Shown one piece after another: positions 15,139-24,088 of a DNA stretch of 32,770 nucleotides. The translations under genes and the position numbers were made by a program. A model generated the notes under the pieces. It searched no databases, was not told the DNA's origin, and saw only the letters and a list, made by a program, of their open reading frames with translations. The stretch's first letter is position 1. The number at the start of each line of letters is the position of its first letter. This stretch comes from Olavius sp. associated proteobacterium Delta 1 (lineage in GTDB: Bacteria; Desulfobacterota; Desulfobacteria; Desulfobacterales; JAFDCJ01), in assembly GCA_902749685.1 (NCBI GenBank), contig CACVKW010001015.1, positions 1 to 32,770 of the forward strand, given 5' to 3'.

Positions 15139-16413
15139 TTATCCGAGTTGGGATTTGGTACCTTTTATTTGGAATTTAATATCATCCACAATATTTTCTA
15201 AACTCATCGAAGTTTGATCTTTTGTCCTCATGTTCCGCAAAACGGCCTCACCGGCTTCCAGTTCATTTTCACCCAGGATCAGCACGTAGGGTGCTCCCAA
15301 CCGGTTGGCACGTTTCATCTGGCTTTTTAAGCTTTTGTCAGCAAGATCCGTCTCGACCCGAATGCCGTCCAGTCCCAGCTTACATATCCATTCAAACGCC
15401 AGCGTCTGGCTCTTGGCACCCAACGCGGCCACAAAAAGATCCGGCTGTTGAACCGGCTGCGGAGCATTTAAAGCCACAAGCTCTGCCAGTCTATCAAAGC
15501 CGATCGCAAAGCCGGTGGCCGGGATGTCAGGCCCGCCCAATTCCTTTACCAGGTTGTCATAGCGGCCGCCGCCGGCCACGGCACTCTGGGCCCCCAGGGA
15601 AGTGGTTTGAATCTCAAAAGCGGTACGGGTATAATAATCAAGCCCTCGCACCAGTTGCTTGTCAATGACGAATGGTACGTCGAGTTTGGTTAAGGATTCC
15701 ATTACCAGATCAAAATCGGAGCGGCATCCGTCACACAGATGATCCAGCAAAGAAGGCGCCCCGGTTATAGCTTCACGGCACGAGGGGACTTTGCAGTCCA
15801 GCACTCTGAGTGGATTGCGGTCGCGCCGGCGCACACAATCCGGGCATAGCTTATCGCCGACGGACACCAGGAAATCAGTCAGCGCCGCTTTAAATTGAGG
15901 CCGACATGCGGGACAGCCCAGGGAATTAATATGAGCTCCGACATCTTTGAGATCCAGCCGCTTGCATAATGTCACCAGTAAAAATATCAATTGCACATCA
16001 ACCAGGCCGGATTGAACGCCGAATATCTCGGCATCGATCTGATAGAATTGCCGGTACCGGCCCTTCTGGGGCCGTTCGCGCCGGAACATCGGGCCAATCA
16101 TGTAAAATTTTTGGGCCGGATCCGGGCTGTACAGCTTGTGTTGAATATACGCCCGACAGATGGAGGCCGTGGCCTCCGGTCTTAACGTAACCAACTCACC
16201 CTTTCTGTCCGGGAAAGTATACATCTCCTTTTCGACGATATCCGTGTCCTCACCGATGCTGCGCTTAAACAATTCGGTCCGCTCCATGATCGGTATTCGG
16301 ATCTCATTGAATCCAAAGTCTTCAAACAGCTCACGGGCAATTCTTTCGATCTTTTGCCAGAGTTCCACCTCTCCGGGAAGGATATCTTTGAATCCTCGAA
16401 TCAACTGTATCAT
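15139..16413 (-). CDS. hisS: Histidyl-tRNA synthetase
   Basis: This 424-residue class II synthetase starts at ATG 16413 without a strong ribosome site. Motif 2 is intact around GPMFRRERPQKGRYRQ (107-122), preceded by TLRPEATAS (76-84); the histidine-binding RGLDYYTRTAFE is at 256-267, and motif 3 GFAIGFDRL follows. Between motif 2 and the histidine motif is an insertion with four Cys pairs (for example CPAC 167-170 and CPDC 190-193), common in bacterial HisRS. The C-terminal anticodon domain (LFVAALG onward) is complete. It loads tRNA-His. Clustering with aspS is common in bacteria. Confidence 0.97.
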   Translation of the reverse strand: MIQLIRGFKDILPGEVELWQKIERIARELFEDFGFNEIRIPIMERTELFKRSIGEDTDIVEKEMYTFPDRKGELVTLRPEATASICRAYIQHKLYSPDPAQKFYMIGPMFRRERPQKGRYRQFYQIDAEIFGVQSGLVDVQLIFLLVTLCKRLDLKDVGAHINSLGCPACRPQFKAALTDFLVSVGDKLCPDCVRRRDRNPLRVLDCKVPSCREAITGAPSLLDHLCDGCRSDFDLVMESLTKLDVPFVIDKQLVRGLDYYTRTAFEIQTTSLGAQSAVAGGGRYDNLVKELGGPDIPATGFAIGFDRLAELVALNAPQPVQQPDLFVAALGAKSQTLAFEWICKLGLDGIRVETDLADKSLKSQMKRANRLGAPYVLILGENELEAGEAVLRNMRTKDQTSMSLENIVDDIKFQIKGTKSQLG

Positions 16414-16938
16414 GAGAATAACAAGCCTTGGAAATTTGTATTTTTATAAAAATATAGTACTTTTTGTGGCCATCCGTATTGGTGAGCCACATGGAATGAT
16501 GGAACAATGGAAAGTTGAAATACTGGGTATGAAAAACGGAAAATGATCTAATCTTACAAAAGTTGAATATATCTTTTACTAAGTAATTCTTTAGAGAATC
16601 ATTTTCTGCATTAGCCCAAAAATGCACTAATGTTACATGAATATCAGAAAAATGATTATGTGCTTGGTTCCTTTTCTCTTCAGCACCATCATACCACTGC
16701 TCCAGAGCCCATTATTCCACTACTCCAGTATTCCAACATTCCAATTGTGAGCAAAGTGACTTAATTTCTGCTCCGCTGTCAATAATTTTCAGTCACCTAT
16801 TTCACAATTGTGCATAAATCGATATTTCTATCGCAGATGCCGATTTAAAGTCAATATTAATATTTTTCAACTTGACACGTAAGGTTCAAATTGCATATGA
16901 ATTCTAGTTCCAAAGTATCGCACTTGCAGGAGGAGTAA
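16414..16938. other. Divergent intergenic region between hisS and peptidase gene
   Basis: These 525 bp separate hisS (leftward) from the peptide operon (rightward). I see no gene. Stretches rich in ATTCCA/TGGAAT-type short repeats (about 16490-16525 and 16690-16745) resemble intergenic repeats seen again near 26,200 and 32,420. A good rightward promoter lies at 16872-16901, described separately. Confidence 0.5.
16872..16901 (+). promoter_or_regulatory. Sigma70-type promoter of the peptide-uptake cluster
   Basis: A perfect -35 TTGACA (16872-16877) and a -10 TATGAA (16896-16901) are 18 bp apart, 38 bp before the TTG start at 16939. This should drive the P1 peptidase gene and the genes behind it. 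Confidence 0.65.
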
Positions 16939-17943
16939 TTGGCATCAACCGGAACACTCAATGCATTGACCGACGTCGCGGGAATTCTTGTTGGACATTA
17001 TACCGATACGGAAGCGGTTAGCGGCGTAACAGTGGTTATCTACCCGCAGGGTGCAGTGGCCGGTGTCGATGTCAGGGGGTCAGGGCCGTGTACTCGCGAA
17101 ACCGATTTGCTATCACCTCAAAATTTAATACAAAAGATCCAGGCCGTGGTTATTTCCGGTGGATCGGTTTACGGTCTGGCAACAGCAGACGGCGTTGTCC
17201 AATGGCTGGCCCGAAAAGGGTTGGGGTTTCCGCTCGATGATCAACATGTTGCCCCGATCGTACCCGCGGCCGCTCTTTATGATCTGGGTTCGGGCAGGCA
17301 GTTTGTTCCTCCCATCAATGCAGAATGGGGCCGCCAGGCCTGCGAGGCGGCCTCGACCGGATCATTTTCCACCGGATGTGTCGGGGCCGGAACCGGGGCC
17401 GTATCAGCAGGCATAAAAGGGGGGCTGGGGACGTCCAGTCTGTTGATGGAATCCGGTTTCACGGTTGCCGCCCTGGTTGCGGTCAACTCGCACGGTACGA
17501 TCGTCAATCCGAAGTCGGGACGCATCTGGGAACAACGCCTGGAAATTGACGAAGAGTTTGGCACAGCGGGTCAGCGCGCGGTCAAGATGCCGCCCATGCC
17601 GGATTATCGAGCAGGCCGCAACACCACAATCGGGATCATCGCCACAGATGCCGCCCTGTCCAAAGTTCATACGCTGAAAATTGCTCAAATGGCACATGAC
17701 GGGATGGCGCGCGCGATTCGTCCGGCGCATACGATGTTCGAAGGTGACAGCATTTTCTGCTTATCCACGGGAGCGAAGAAATTACCGGAAGCTTCCGGCT
17801 CTTACATCGATCCGCACGCCCTGCAGCTCAGTGAACTGGGCCATGCTGCCGCGGATTGCCTGTCCCGGGCGATTATACACGGTGTCTTGAGTGCCCGCAG
17901 CATGCCGGGCATGACTGCATTTTGCGATCTTGAAGATCTGTAG
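16939..17943 (+). CDS. P1/DmpA-family (S58) aminopeptidase
   Basis: This 334-residue protein starts at TTG 16939 behind GGAGGAG. Family signatures are TDVAGILVGHYTD (11-23), a VVISGGSVYGL segment (70-80), SFSTGCVGAGTGA (142-154), GGLGTSSLL (161-169) and ALVAVNSHG (178-186). In the DmpA/BapA/L-aminopeptidase-D-esterase family an internal glycine-serine/threonine bond is self-cleaved and the new N-terminal residue is the nucleophile. The GGLGTSS region is close to that site. It would cleave N-terminal residues, including D- or beta-amino acids, from short peptides. As first gene of the peptide-uptake cluster with no signal peptide, it probably works on imported peptides in the cytoplasm. Confidence 0.9.
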   Translation: MASTGTLNALTDVAGILVGHYTDTEAVSGVTVVIYPQGAVAGVDVRGSGPCTRETDLLSPQNLIQKIQAVVISGGSVYGLATADGVVQWLARKGLGFPLDDQHVAPIVPAAALYDLGSGRQFVPPINAEWGRQACEAASTGSFSTGCVGAGTGAVSAGIKGGLGTSSLLMESGFTVAALVAVNSHGTIVNPKSGRIWEQRLEIDEEFGTAGQRAVKMPPMPDYRAGRNTTIGIIATDAALSKVHTLKIAQMAHDGMARAIRPAHTMFEGDSIFCLSTGAKKLPEASGSYIDPHALQLSELGHAAADCLSRAIIHGVLSARSMPGMTAFCDLEDL

Positions 17944-18041
17944 AAAGTTCGTGAATCGGACAAACTATTTATTTTCAATTTGGATTGGTTTCTGATACAC
18001 CAATTATCTGAAAAAATATTCACAATAAAAAAGGAGGCGCA

Positions 18042-19538
18042 ATGAAAAAACTATTAATCATTCTACTTGCATTTGCAGTATTTCTACCCTCTCAACTGGC
18101 TTTAGCCGAAACACCTCAAAAAGGCGGTAACCTGATTGTCGGCGTCGGTGATGAACCGCCGGGGCTGGATCCCACAGCAAGTGCCTCGGCCGCCATCGAC
18201 CGCGTAGTTTATTCCAACATCATGGAAGGTCTGATCAAGGTCGACCGCAGTGGCCAATTCGTGCCCGGTCTGGCCACAAAATGGGATGTATCTCCGGATG
18301 GTAAGGTTTATACCTTTCACCTGCGCCAGGGCGTCAGCTTTCATAACGGCGAAGCCTTCAATGCCGCTGTCGCCAAGTGGAACCTGGAGCGTGCAGTTGC
18401 GCAGGACACCAAGAACGCCCATCCGGAATTCTTCCGTGTAATCGAGAAAATTGAGACGCCAGACGATTATACATTGAAACTGACCCTCAAGGATGTAGAC
18501 GCGCTGTTCATCGTCCATATGGCCGAAGGCGATGCGGTGATGCTGCCAATGAAGGGATACGAAAACATGGCCGCCGAGCCGATCGGAACCGGACCGTTTA
18601 AGTTCGCAAAATGGACACGGGGCGACAGCGTTGAAATGGTCAGATACGATAAACATTGGAACCCCAAGCTGCCTTACCTGGACAAGGTGACTTATCGGTT
18701 CATTAAGGACCCCAGCGCCCAGGTCGCGGCCCTCAAGGCCGGCGACATCGATATCATCGGATGGCTCCTGGCTCCCGAGCTCGCGCCCGCCATCGCGAAG
18801 GACAAGCGCTTCAAGGTGCTGGCAGGTGCCTCAACATCAGAAGTCATTATGTCCACCAACAACAAAGCCAAGCCCTTTGACAACAAACTGGTTCGCCAGG
18901 CCATTGCCTACGCCATCGATCGTGATGCCGTCAGCGAACTGGTCATATCCGGTTACGGCACCAAGATCGGCTCCCACTGGCCCCCGGTCACCCCATATTA
19001 CAAGGACATGACCGGCCGATTCTCCTATAATCCGGAGAAAGCCAAAAAGCTGCTGGCGGAAGCCGGTTATCCGAAGGGTTTTGAAGCCTCTATAAAGCTG
19101 CCGGTCATCTATCCATATGCCGGGCGTGCCGGCGAGGTTATCGCTGACATGCTGGGCCAGGTCGGCATCAAACTCAATATCGAAATTGTGGAATGGGGCG
19201 TATGGCTGGATCGCGTTTTCAAACAAAAAGATTTTCAGCTTTCCATGATTGGCCACGCCGAGGCTTGGGACATTGGTATCTACGCCAATCCGAACTACTA
19301 CTTCCAGTATGACTCTCAGGAGTTCAGGGATGCCTACGCCAAAGCGCTGAAGGCTCCCAACGAGGCGGAAAAAGCCAAATGGTTCGGCCGCTGCCAGGAA
19401 ATTGTAGCGGAAGATGCCGTTAACGGTTTTCTCTTCCTGTCACCGGCACTGTCGGCCATGAAAGTGGAGTTGATGGACTGGTGGGAGAATTATCCGACCA
19501 TCGCAATGGATTGTTCGAAAGTGTGGTGGAAAAAATAA
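18042..19538 (+). CDS. Peptide ABC transporter substrate-binding protein (family 5)
   Basis: The 498-residue precursor follows AAAGGAGG. A signal peptide (KKLLIILLAFAVFLPSQLALA, cleavage after ALA about residue 22) directs it to the periplasm. The rest has family SBP_bac_5 features: GGNLIVGVGDEPPGLDP (26-42), YSNIMEGLIKVD, the FHLRQGVSFHNGEAF signature and PIGTGPFKF. It captures oligo- or dipeptides and hands them to the permeases encoded next. A hairpin after the gene probably raises its level over the membrane parts. Exact ligand (peptide, glutathione or nickel complex) cannot be read from sequence. Confidence 0.95.
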   Translation: MKKLLIILLAFAVFLPSQLALAETPQKGGNLIVGVGDEPPGLDPTASASAAIDRVVYSNIMEGLIKVDRSGQFVPGLATKWDVSPDGKVYTFHLRQGVSFHNGEAFNAAVAKWNLERAVAQDTKNAHPEFFRVIEKIETPDDYTLKLTLKDVDALFIVHMAEGDAVMLPMKGYENMAAEPIGTGPFKFAKWTRGDSVEMVRYDKHWNPKLPYLDKVTYRFIKDPSAQVAALKAGDIDIIGWLLAPELAPAIAKDKRFKVLAGASTSEVIMSTNNKAKPFDNKLVRQAIAYAIDRDAVSELVISGYGTKIGSHWPPVTPYYKDMTGRFSYNPEKAKKLLAEAGYPKGFEASIKLPVIYPYAGRAGEVIADMLGQVGIKLNIEIVEWGVWLDRVFKQKDFQLSMIGHAEAWDIGIYANPNYYFQYDSQEFRDAYAKALKAPNEAEKAKWFGRCQEIVAEDAVNGFLFLSPALSAMKVELMDWWENYPTIAMDCSKVWWKK

Positions 19539-19578
19539 GGCCGCACGAATACTTATATTTCTCAGAATAAAAACCAAT

Positions 19579-19606
19579 GGGCAGTCCCGCTTCGCGGGGG
19601 CTGCCC
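19579..19606 (+). promoter_or_regulatory. GC-rich hairpin between binding protein and permease genes
   Basis: GGGCAG / CTGCCC with inner CCCGC / GCGGG around TTC makes a strong stem, followed by a pyrimidine-rich GCTTTCTCTTCT. It resembles the attenuating or mRNA-stabilising hairpins found after ABC binding-protein genes and ends 12 nt before the permease ATG. Confidence 0.6.
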
Positions 19607-19618
19607 GCTTTCTCTTCT

Positions 19619-20563
19619 ATGCTGAGCTATTTTGCAAAAAAGCTGATCACCCTGATCGTGCTTCTGTTTTTGGTCTCCATCACGGTGTTCTCAGTGCTCT
19701 TTGTGCTACCGGGCGATCCAGCCCAGATCATCCTCGGGATAAATGCCACCCCCGAGGCACTGGCAAATCTGCGTGCCGAGCTGGGTCTGGACAAGTCTTT
19801 CCTGGGTCAATACACGGATTGGATCGGAAACCTTCTGCTGGGCCGCAGCCAGCAGTCCATCCACTACAAAATGCCTGTGTATGAGTTAATAGTAGACAGC
19901 CTGGCGGTGACCGGCCCCATGGCACTGATCGCCATGCTGTTCGCCCTTGTCATTTCACTGCCCCTGGGAATCTATGCCGCCCGGCATCAGAACCAGACCG
20001 GCGATGTGACGGTTATGTTCGGCACCCAGCTCGGGCTTGCCACACCGGAGTTCTGGTTCGGTATACTGCTGACCTTGCTGTTCTCGGTTCAGCTGGGCTG
20101 GTTTTCAGCCGGCGGTTTCCCGGGTTGGAGCAAGGATTTCTGGGGATCAGTCAAAGCGTTATTGCTGCCGGCCTTTGCCCTGGGTGTTATCCGGGCCTCT
20201 ATCCTGACGCGTCTGACGCGCTCCTCCATGCTTGAGGTTTTACGCGAAGATTATGTGCGCACAGCGCGTGCCAAGGGCCTCAGGGAACGAACGGTGATTT
20301 ATGTGCATGCGCTGCGCAACGCGCTCGTTCCTATCCTGACCATTATGGGGCTTCAACTGGGCCAGCTTCTGGCCGGTGCGATTATTATTGAAAACGTCTA
20401 TTTTCTACCCGGTATGGGAAGGCTTGTGTTCAACGCCATTGGCCAGCGCGATCTGCCGGTAGTCAGAGATATTGTAATGTTTATGGCGGCAGCTGTAGTG
20501 TTGGTAAATTTCATCGTCGACATGACCTACGCCTCGGTTGATCCGCGGATTCGAATCAAATAA
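19619..20563 (+). CDS. Peptide ABC transporter permease (DppB-like)
   Basis: This 314-residue permease starts at ATG 19619 (MLSYFAKK); a longer frame from 19577 would include the hairpin and is unlikely. An N-terminal helix (LITLIVLLFLVSITVFSVLFVLPGDPAQ) is followed by the DppB signature GDPA and by further membrane helices. The EAA loop that contacts the ATPases is at DYVRTARAKGLRERTV. No clear ribosome site precedes it, so expression may be low compared with the binding protein. It forms the inner-membrane channel together with the next gene product; the two genes overlap as TAATG. Confidence 0.95.
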   Translation: MLSYFAKKLITLIVLLFLVSITVFSVLFVLPGDPAQIILGINATPEALANLRAELGLDKSFLGQYTDWIGNLLLGRSQQSIHYKMPVYELIVDSLAVTGPMALIAMLFALVISLPLGIYAARHQNQTGDVTVMFGTQLGLATPEFWFGILLTLLFSVQLGWFSAGGFPGWSKDFWGSVKALLLPAFALGVIRASILTRLTRSSMLEVLREDYVRTARAKGLRERTVIYVHALRNALVPILTIMGLQLGQLLAGAIIIENVYFLPGMGRLVFNAIGQRDLPVVRDIVMFMAAAVVLVNFIVDMTYASVDPRIRIK

Positions 20564-21387
20564 TGAAACGCTTTTTTAACAATAAAAACTTCACTGTCGG
20601 GTTCATCTTGACGTCTATCGTTGTCATTGCAGCGCTCCTGAGCCTGCTGTGGACACCCTATGACGGTAACAGGATGAACGCACGCGCCCGGCTTCATGGC
20701 CCATCATTGAGCCATCCACTGGGCACCGATCATTACGGCCGCGATACCCTCTCCCGCATAATGGTGGGGGCGGTAAACTCCATTATCGTCGGATTGGTCA
20801 CGGTCGCCATCGGATTGAGTGTCGGTGTGGTTCTGGGGTTGATGTCGGCCTATTACGGCCGGTGGGTGGACGAGTCCATCATGCGCTTTTCCGATCTTTT
20901 ATTCGGATTTCCGGCTGTACTGTCCGCCATTTTAATCACATCCATTCTGGGGCCGTCCATGGTCAACGCCATGCTGGCCATCGGAATCTTCTATATCCCG
21001 ATATTTGCACGCCTGACCCGGGCGGTGTCCCTGAGCATCTGGGAACGAGAATTTATTGCTGCTGCCCGAGCCGGCGGCCTCAGCGAGTGGGCCATCACCT
21101 GGCGGCATGTGCTTCCTAATATCCTCTCTTCGTTGCTGATACAGGGGACTATTCAGTTTGCAGTGGCCATCCTGGCAGAGGCCGGACTCAGCTATCTGGG
21201 ACTGGGAACCCAGCCGCCCCATGCGTCCTGGGGCCGGATGCTGAACGACGCCCAGACGTATATGAACCTTTCGCCCTGGATTGCGATCTTTCCGGGTTTG
21301 GCCATCGCCTGGGCCGTTTTGGGTTTTAATTTACTGGGAGATGGATTGCGCGATACGCTGGATCCGAAGATGGTGAGGGTGAGATAA
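20563..21387 (+). CDS. Peptide ABC transporter permease (DppC-like)
   Basis: This 274-residue second permease overlaps the previous stop by one base (TAATG). The N-terminal helix NFTVGFILTSIVVIAALLSL is followed by the DppC segment LGTDHYGRDTLSR, four to five helices and the EAA loop FIAAARAGGLSEWAITWRH. The C-terminal NLLGDGLRDTLDPKM is standard for the family. It pairs with the DppB-like subunit. Confidence 0.96.
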   Translation: MKRFFNNKNFTVGFILTSIVVIAALLSLLWTPYDGNRMNARARLHGPSLSHPLGTDHYGRDTLSRIMVGAVNSIIVGLVTVAIGLSVGVVLGLMSAYYGRWVDESIMRFSDLLFGFPAVLSAILITSILGPSMVNAMLAIGIFYIPIFARLTRAVSLSIWEREFIAAARAGGLSEWAITWRHVLPNILSSLLIQGTIQFAVAILAEAGLSYLGLGTQPPHASWGRMLNDAQTYMNLSPWIAIFPGLAIAWAVLGFNLLGDGLRDTLDPKMVRVR

Positions 21388-21583
21388 CCATTGAAATGAC
21401 TAATGAATATTGAATAATGAAGAATTAATGAATTCTGTCGATTTAAAAAAGAGTTAGGACAACTAAAAATTCAATTGCAGAGCGAAGCGACCACGCCAAA
21501 GCGTGGTTGGACGTTCAATGTTGGACGTTCGATGTTCAGTCTTTCATCTTTTCGATTAACGCATTTAGGAAGCAGAGATACTA
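21388..21583. repeat. Spacer with short direct repeats
   Basis: AT-rich sequence with two near-identical 14-bp units (TTGGACGTTCAATG and TTGGACGTTCGATG, about 21507-21534). Its first half resembles the spacer at 25083-25259 (an ATTGAATAATGAA-type stretch, a GAATTCT block and then GAGCGAAGCGA), suggesting copies of one intergenic repeat family. Confidence 0.5.
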
Positions 21584-22885
21584 ATGATTTCGGATGATAT
21601 TATAAACACAGTAATTGATGCGGTTGACTCTGAGGAATTGATCAAATTAACCTCGGACCTGGTAAAAATCAACTCCGTCTGGGACCCGGTGGCCGGGACC
21701 AGCGAGCAGCCGGCGGCGGAATATGTTTTCAAGTGGACCCGGGAGCAGGGATTCGAAGCGATCATGGAGGAGGTCGCCCCCGGTCGACCGAATGTGATTG
21801 TCTCCTGGCCGGCCGGTGCCGGCAACCGCAAGTTGATGTTTGAAGGACATACCGATGTGGTCACAGCGGGTGATGAATCGGTCTGGCAGTATGATCCTTT
21901 CGCAGCTGAAATCGTCGGACGGCGCATGTACGGTAGAGGAACCAATGACACCAAAGGCAATCTGGCAGCCATGCTGATTGCGATGGCGGCCTTGAAACGT
22001 TGCGGTATCAAACTTTCCGGGACCATCATCGGCGGCGTGCTGTGCGATGAAGAAGATCAGATGCTGGGCGTCAGAGATTTTATTACAAGCGGCCATGCCG
22101 ACACCATTACCGGTGCCGTTATCTGTGAACCGCAGGATGGGTTGATCTGCACCACCCAGAAAGGTGCGCTGCGGGCCCGGTTTACCATCGCCGGTCGCAT
22201 GAGCCATGGTGCCATGCCGCTTTCCGGTCTAAATACCGCCCCGGCCGTGGCAAAATTGATAAGCGCTTTACATGAACTGGAATACAAAGCTGTAAATCAC
22301 CCCGGCCGGGATGAACACCTGGGGTGGCCCAGCTTCACCCCGACCGTTATCCAGGCCCCGGCCAGCGGTGTGCCTCAACTCAATGTGATGCCCGGCGAGG
22401 CTCGAATTTTAGTTGATATCCGGACCATTCCCGGTCAATCCCATCCGGACATCATCAGTGATTTAGAGGCCATGGCGGTTGAAATCGAACAGCAGGTCCG
22501 CCAAGATTATCTTGAATTTGACAAATTGCTCGAGTTGGAACGCAACCACGATCTTCGCGTCCAAGTAGAAATTTTAACCGACCGGCCCTGCACCCTGACG
22601 GATCAAAAGGATCCGGTAGTTCTGGCAGCCGATTGGGCCACCCGGCAACTGACTGATGAGGTTCCCACCTACGCCGGTGTTCCCGGTGCCACGGACGGCA
22701 CATTTTTATGGGCCTTAAAAAATATCCCCATCGTAACGATGGGTGCCGGTGACCGTCAGGTGCCGCACCAGGTTGACGAATGGGTGGATCTGGACCAACT
22801 GGTCGAAACCGCCAAAATTTATGCCTTAACGGCACTTCATTATTTAGACCCTGACCCGGTTCAACCAGAAAACAAAAAAATTTAA
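21584..22885 (+). CDS. M20-family metallopeptidase (ArgE/DapE/CPG2-like)
   Basis: This 433-residue enzyme starts at ATG 21584. Di-zinc residues are present: H89 in EGHTDVV with D91, D122 in GRGTNDTKGN, catalytic Glu156 and metal Glu157 in CDEED, E182 in ICEPQ, and a late His in QVPHQVDEW. A dimerisation lid domain lies between about 195 and 310 (RMSHGAMPL onward). M20 enzymes remove acyl groups or C-terminal residues from small peptides and N-acyl amino acids in the cytoplasm. Sitting inside the peptide-transport cluster, between permease and ATPase genes, it likely acts on imported peptides. The precise substrate is not readable. Confidence 0.93.
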   Translation: MISDDIINTVIDAVDSEELIKLTSDLVKINSVWDPVAGTSEQPAAEYVFKWTREQGFEAIMEEVAPGRPNVIVSWPAGAGNRKLMFEGHTDVVTAGDESVWQYDPFAAEIVGRRMYGRGTNDTKGNLAAMLIAMAALKRCGIKLSGTIIGGVLCDEEDQMLGVRDFITSGHADTITGAVICEPQDGLICTTQKGALRARFTIAGRMSHGAMPLSGLNTAPAVAKLISALHELEYKAVNHPGRDEHLGWPSFTPTVIQAPASGVPQLNVMPGEARILVDIRTIPGQSHPDIISDLEAMAVEIEQQVRQDYLEFDKLLELERNHDLRVQVEILTDRPCTLTDQKDPVVLAADWATRQLTDEVPTYAGVPGATDGTFLWALKNIPIVTMGAGDRQVPHQVDEWVDLDQLVETAKIYALTALHYLDPDPVQPENKKI

Positions 22886-22941
22886 TAGTTTGATACTATC
22901 GCCGCCGTCAAGAGGACCTGTGCGCCTCTAGCGCATTGGGT

Positions 22942-22970
22942 TTCGTCATTTTCTTCCGGAAAATGACGAA
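22942..22970 (+). promoter_or_regulatory. Perfect 12-bp hairpin before the ATPase genes
   Basis: Arms TTCGTCATTTTC (22942-22953) and GAAAATGACGAA (22959-22970) pair fully around TTCCG. There is no T-run, so it may limit or process the message between the M20 gene and the ATPase genes rather than end it cleanly. Confidence 0.5.
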
Positions 22971-23080
22971 CAAAAAAATCCTGAAGATCCGGTAAATCCT
23001 GTCAAAAAAAGCTTTTAAATAAGATAAGAATCCAATTCCTAATCTGGCACCGAAAACGTAAAAAGGCAATTTGCCATAGT

Positions 23081-24088
23081 ATGAACGACAAGCTGCTGGA
23101 AATAGAAAACCTCAACGTCCATTTCCATACCCCGGAAGGTGTTGCCCGGGCGGTGGACGGCGTTAGTTTTCACCTGGATGCAGGTGAAACCATTGGGCTG
23201 GTGGGTGAATCGGGTTGCGGTAAAAGTGTCACCTCACTGAGTATCCTGGGATTGATCCCTTCACCGCCGGGCGAAATCGAGTCGGGGAAAATCAAGTTTG
23301 ACGGCCATAATTTGTTAGACTTTGAGGCCGAACGTCTGCGTAAAATTCGGGGCCATGAAATCTCGATGATATTCCAGGAACCGATGACCTCTCTCAACCC
23401 GGTATTGCCGATCGGCCGCCAGGTGGCCGAGCCGTTAATGGTCCACCAGGGCCTGAGCAAGGCCGATGCGCTTAAAAAAGCCACCAGATGGCTAGACCAC
23501 GTTAAGATACCGGCGGCGGCCAATCGTCTTAATGATTTTCCGCACCAGCTTTCAGGCGGAATGCGCCAGCGGGTGATGATCGCCATGGCCATGGTCTGCG
23601 GCCCAAAATTATTGATCGCCGACGAACCCACAACTGCCTTGGATGTCACCATCCAGGCCCAGATCCTGTCTTTGATGAATCGGCTCAAAGAAGAGTTGAC
23701 AATGTCTTTGCTGTTGATCACACACGATTTGGGTGTCGTGGCCCAGATGGCTGCCAGAGTGGTGGTCATGTATGCCGGGCAGATTGTTGAAGAGGCCGGT
23801 GTCGGTGATATTTTTGACCATCCCTTTCATCCTTATACCCAGGGTCTTCTCAAATCCATGCCACGCATCGGAGACGGGCTTACCGAGGGTAAACGGCGAT
23901 TGATTGAAATTCCCGGGATTGTACCGGTATTGACGGAAATCATTGAAGGCTGCAAGTTCGCCGATCGCTGTCCGTCTATGTTTGATGTTTGCCGTCAGAC
24001 CCAGCCGCAGCTTGTGTCGATCAATGAAGGACACCGGGCTCGCTGCTGGCTGAAGGAATACCCGAATCGGAGAAAAAGCGATGTCTGA
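23081..24088 (+). CDS. Peptide ABC transporter ATPase (OppD/DppD-like)
   Basis: This 335-residue ATPase has Walker A GESGCGKS (42-49), Q-loop IFQEPMTSLNP, signature LSGGMRQR (157-164), Walker B LLIADEP (177-183) and the H-switch ITHD. The C-terminal oligopeptide-transport extension with CKFADRCP and later cysteines (four in all, C...C...C...C) fits the cysteine-rich tail of the DppD/OppD group. It powers peptide import as heterodimer with the next product. Its gene overlaps the next by 8 nt. Confidence 0.96.
   Translation: MNDKLLEIENLNVHFHTPEGVARAVDGVSFHLDAGETIGLVGESGCGKSVTSLSILGLIPSPPGEIESGKIKFDGHNLLDFEAERLRKIRGHEISMIFQEPMTSLNPVLPIGRQVAEPLMVHQGLSKADALKKATRWLDHVKIPAAANRLNDFPHQLSGGMRQRVMIAMAMVCGPKLLIADEPTTALDVTIQAQILSLMNRLKEELTMSLLLITHDLGVVAQMAARVVVMYAGQIVEEAGVGDIFDHPFHPYTQGLLKSMPRIGDGLTEGKRRLIEIPGIVPVLTEIIEGCKFADRCPSMFDVCRQTQPQLVSINEGHRARCWLKEYPNRRKSDV

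Noticed and set aside
21507..21536. Tandem TTGGACGTTC units, considered as operator or origin
   Set aside because: Only two copies in a repeat-rich spacer, with no supporting context.
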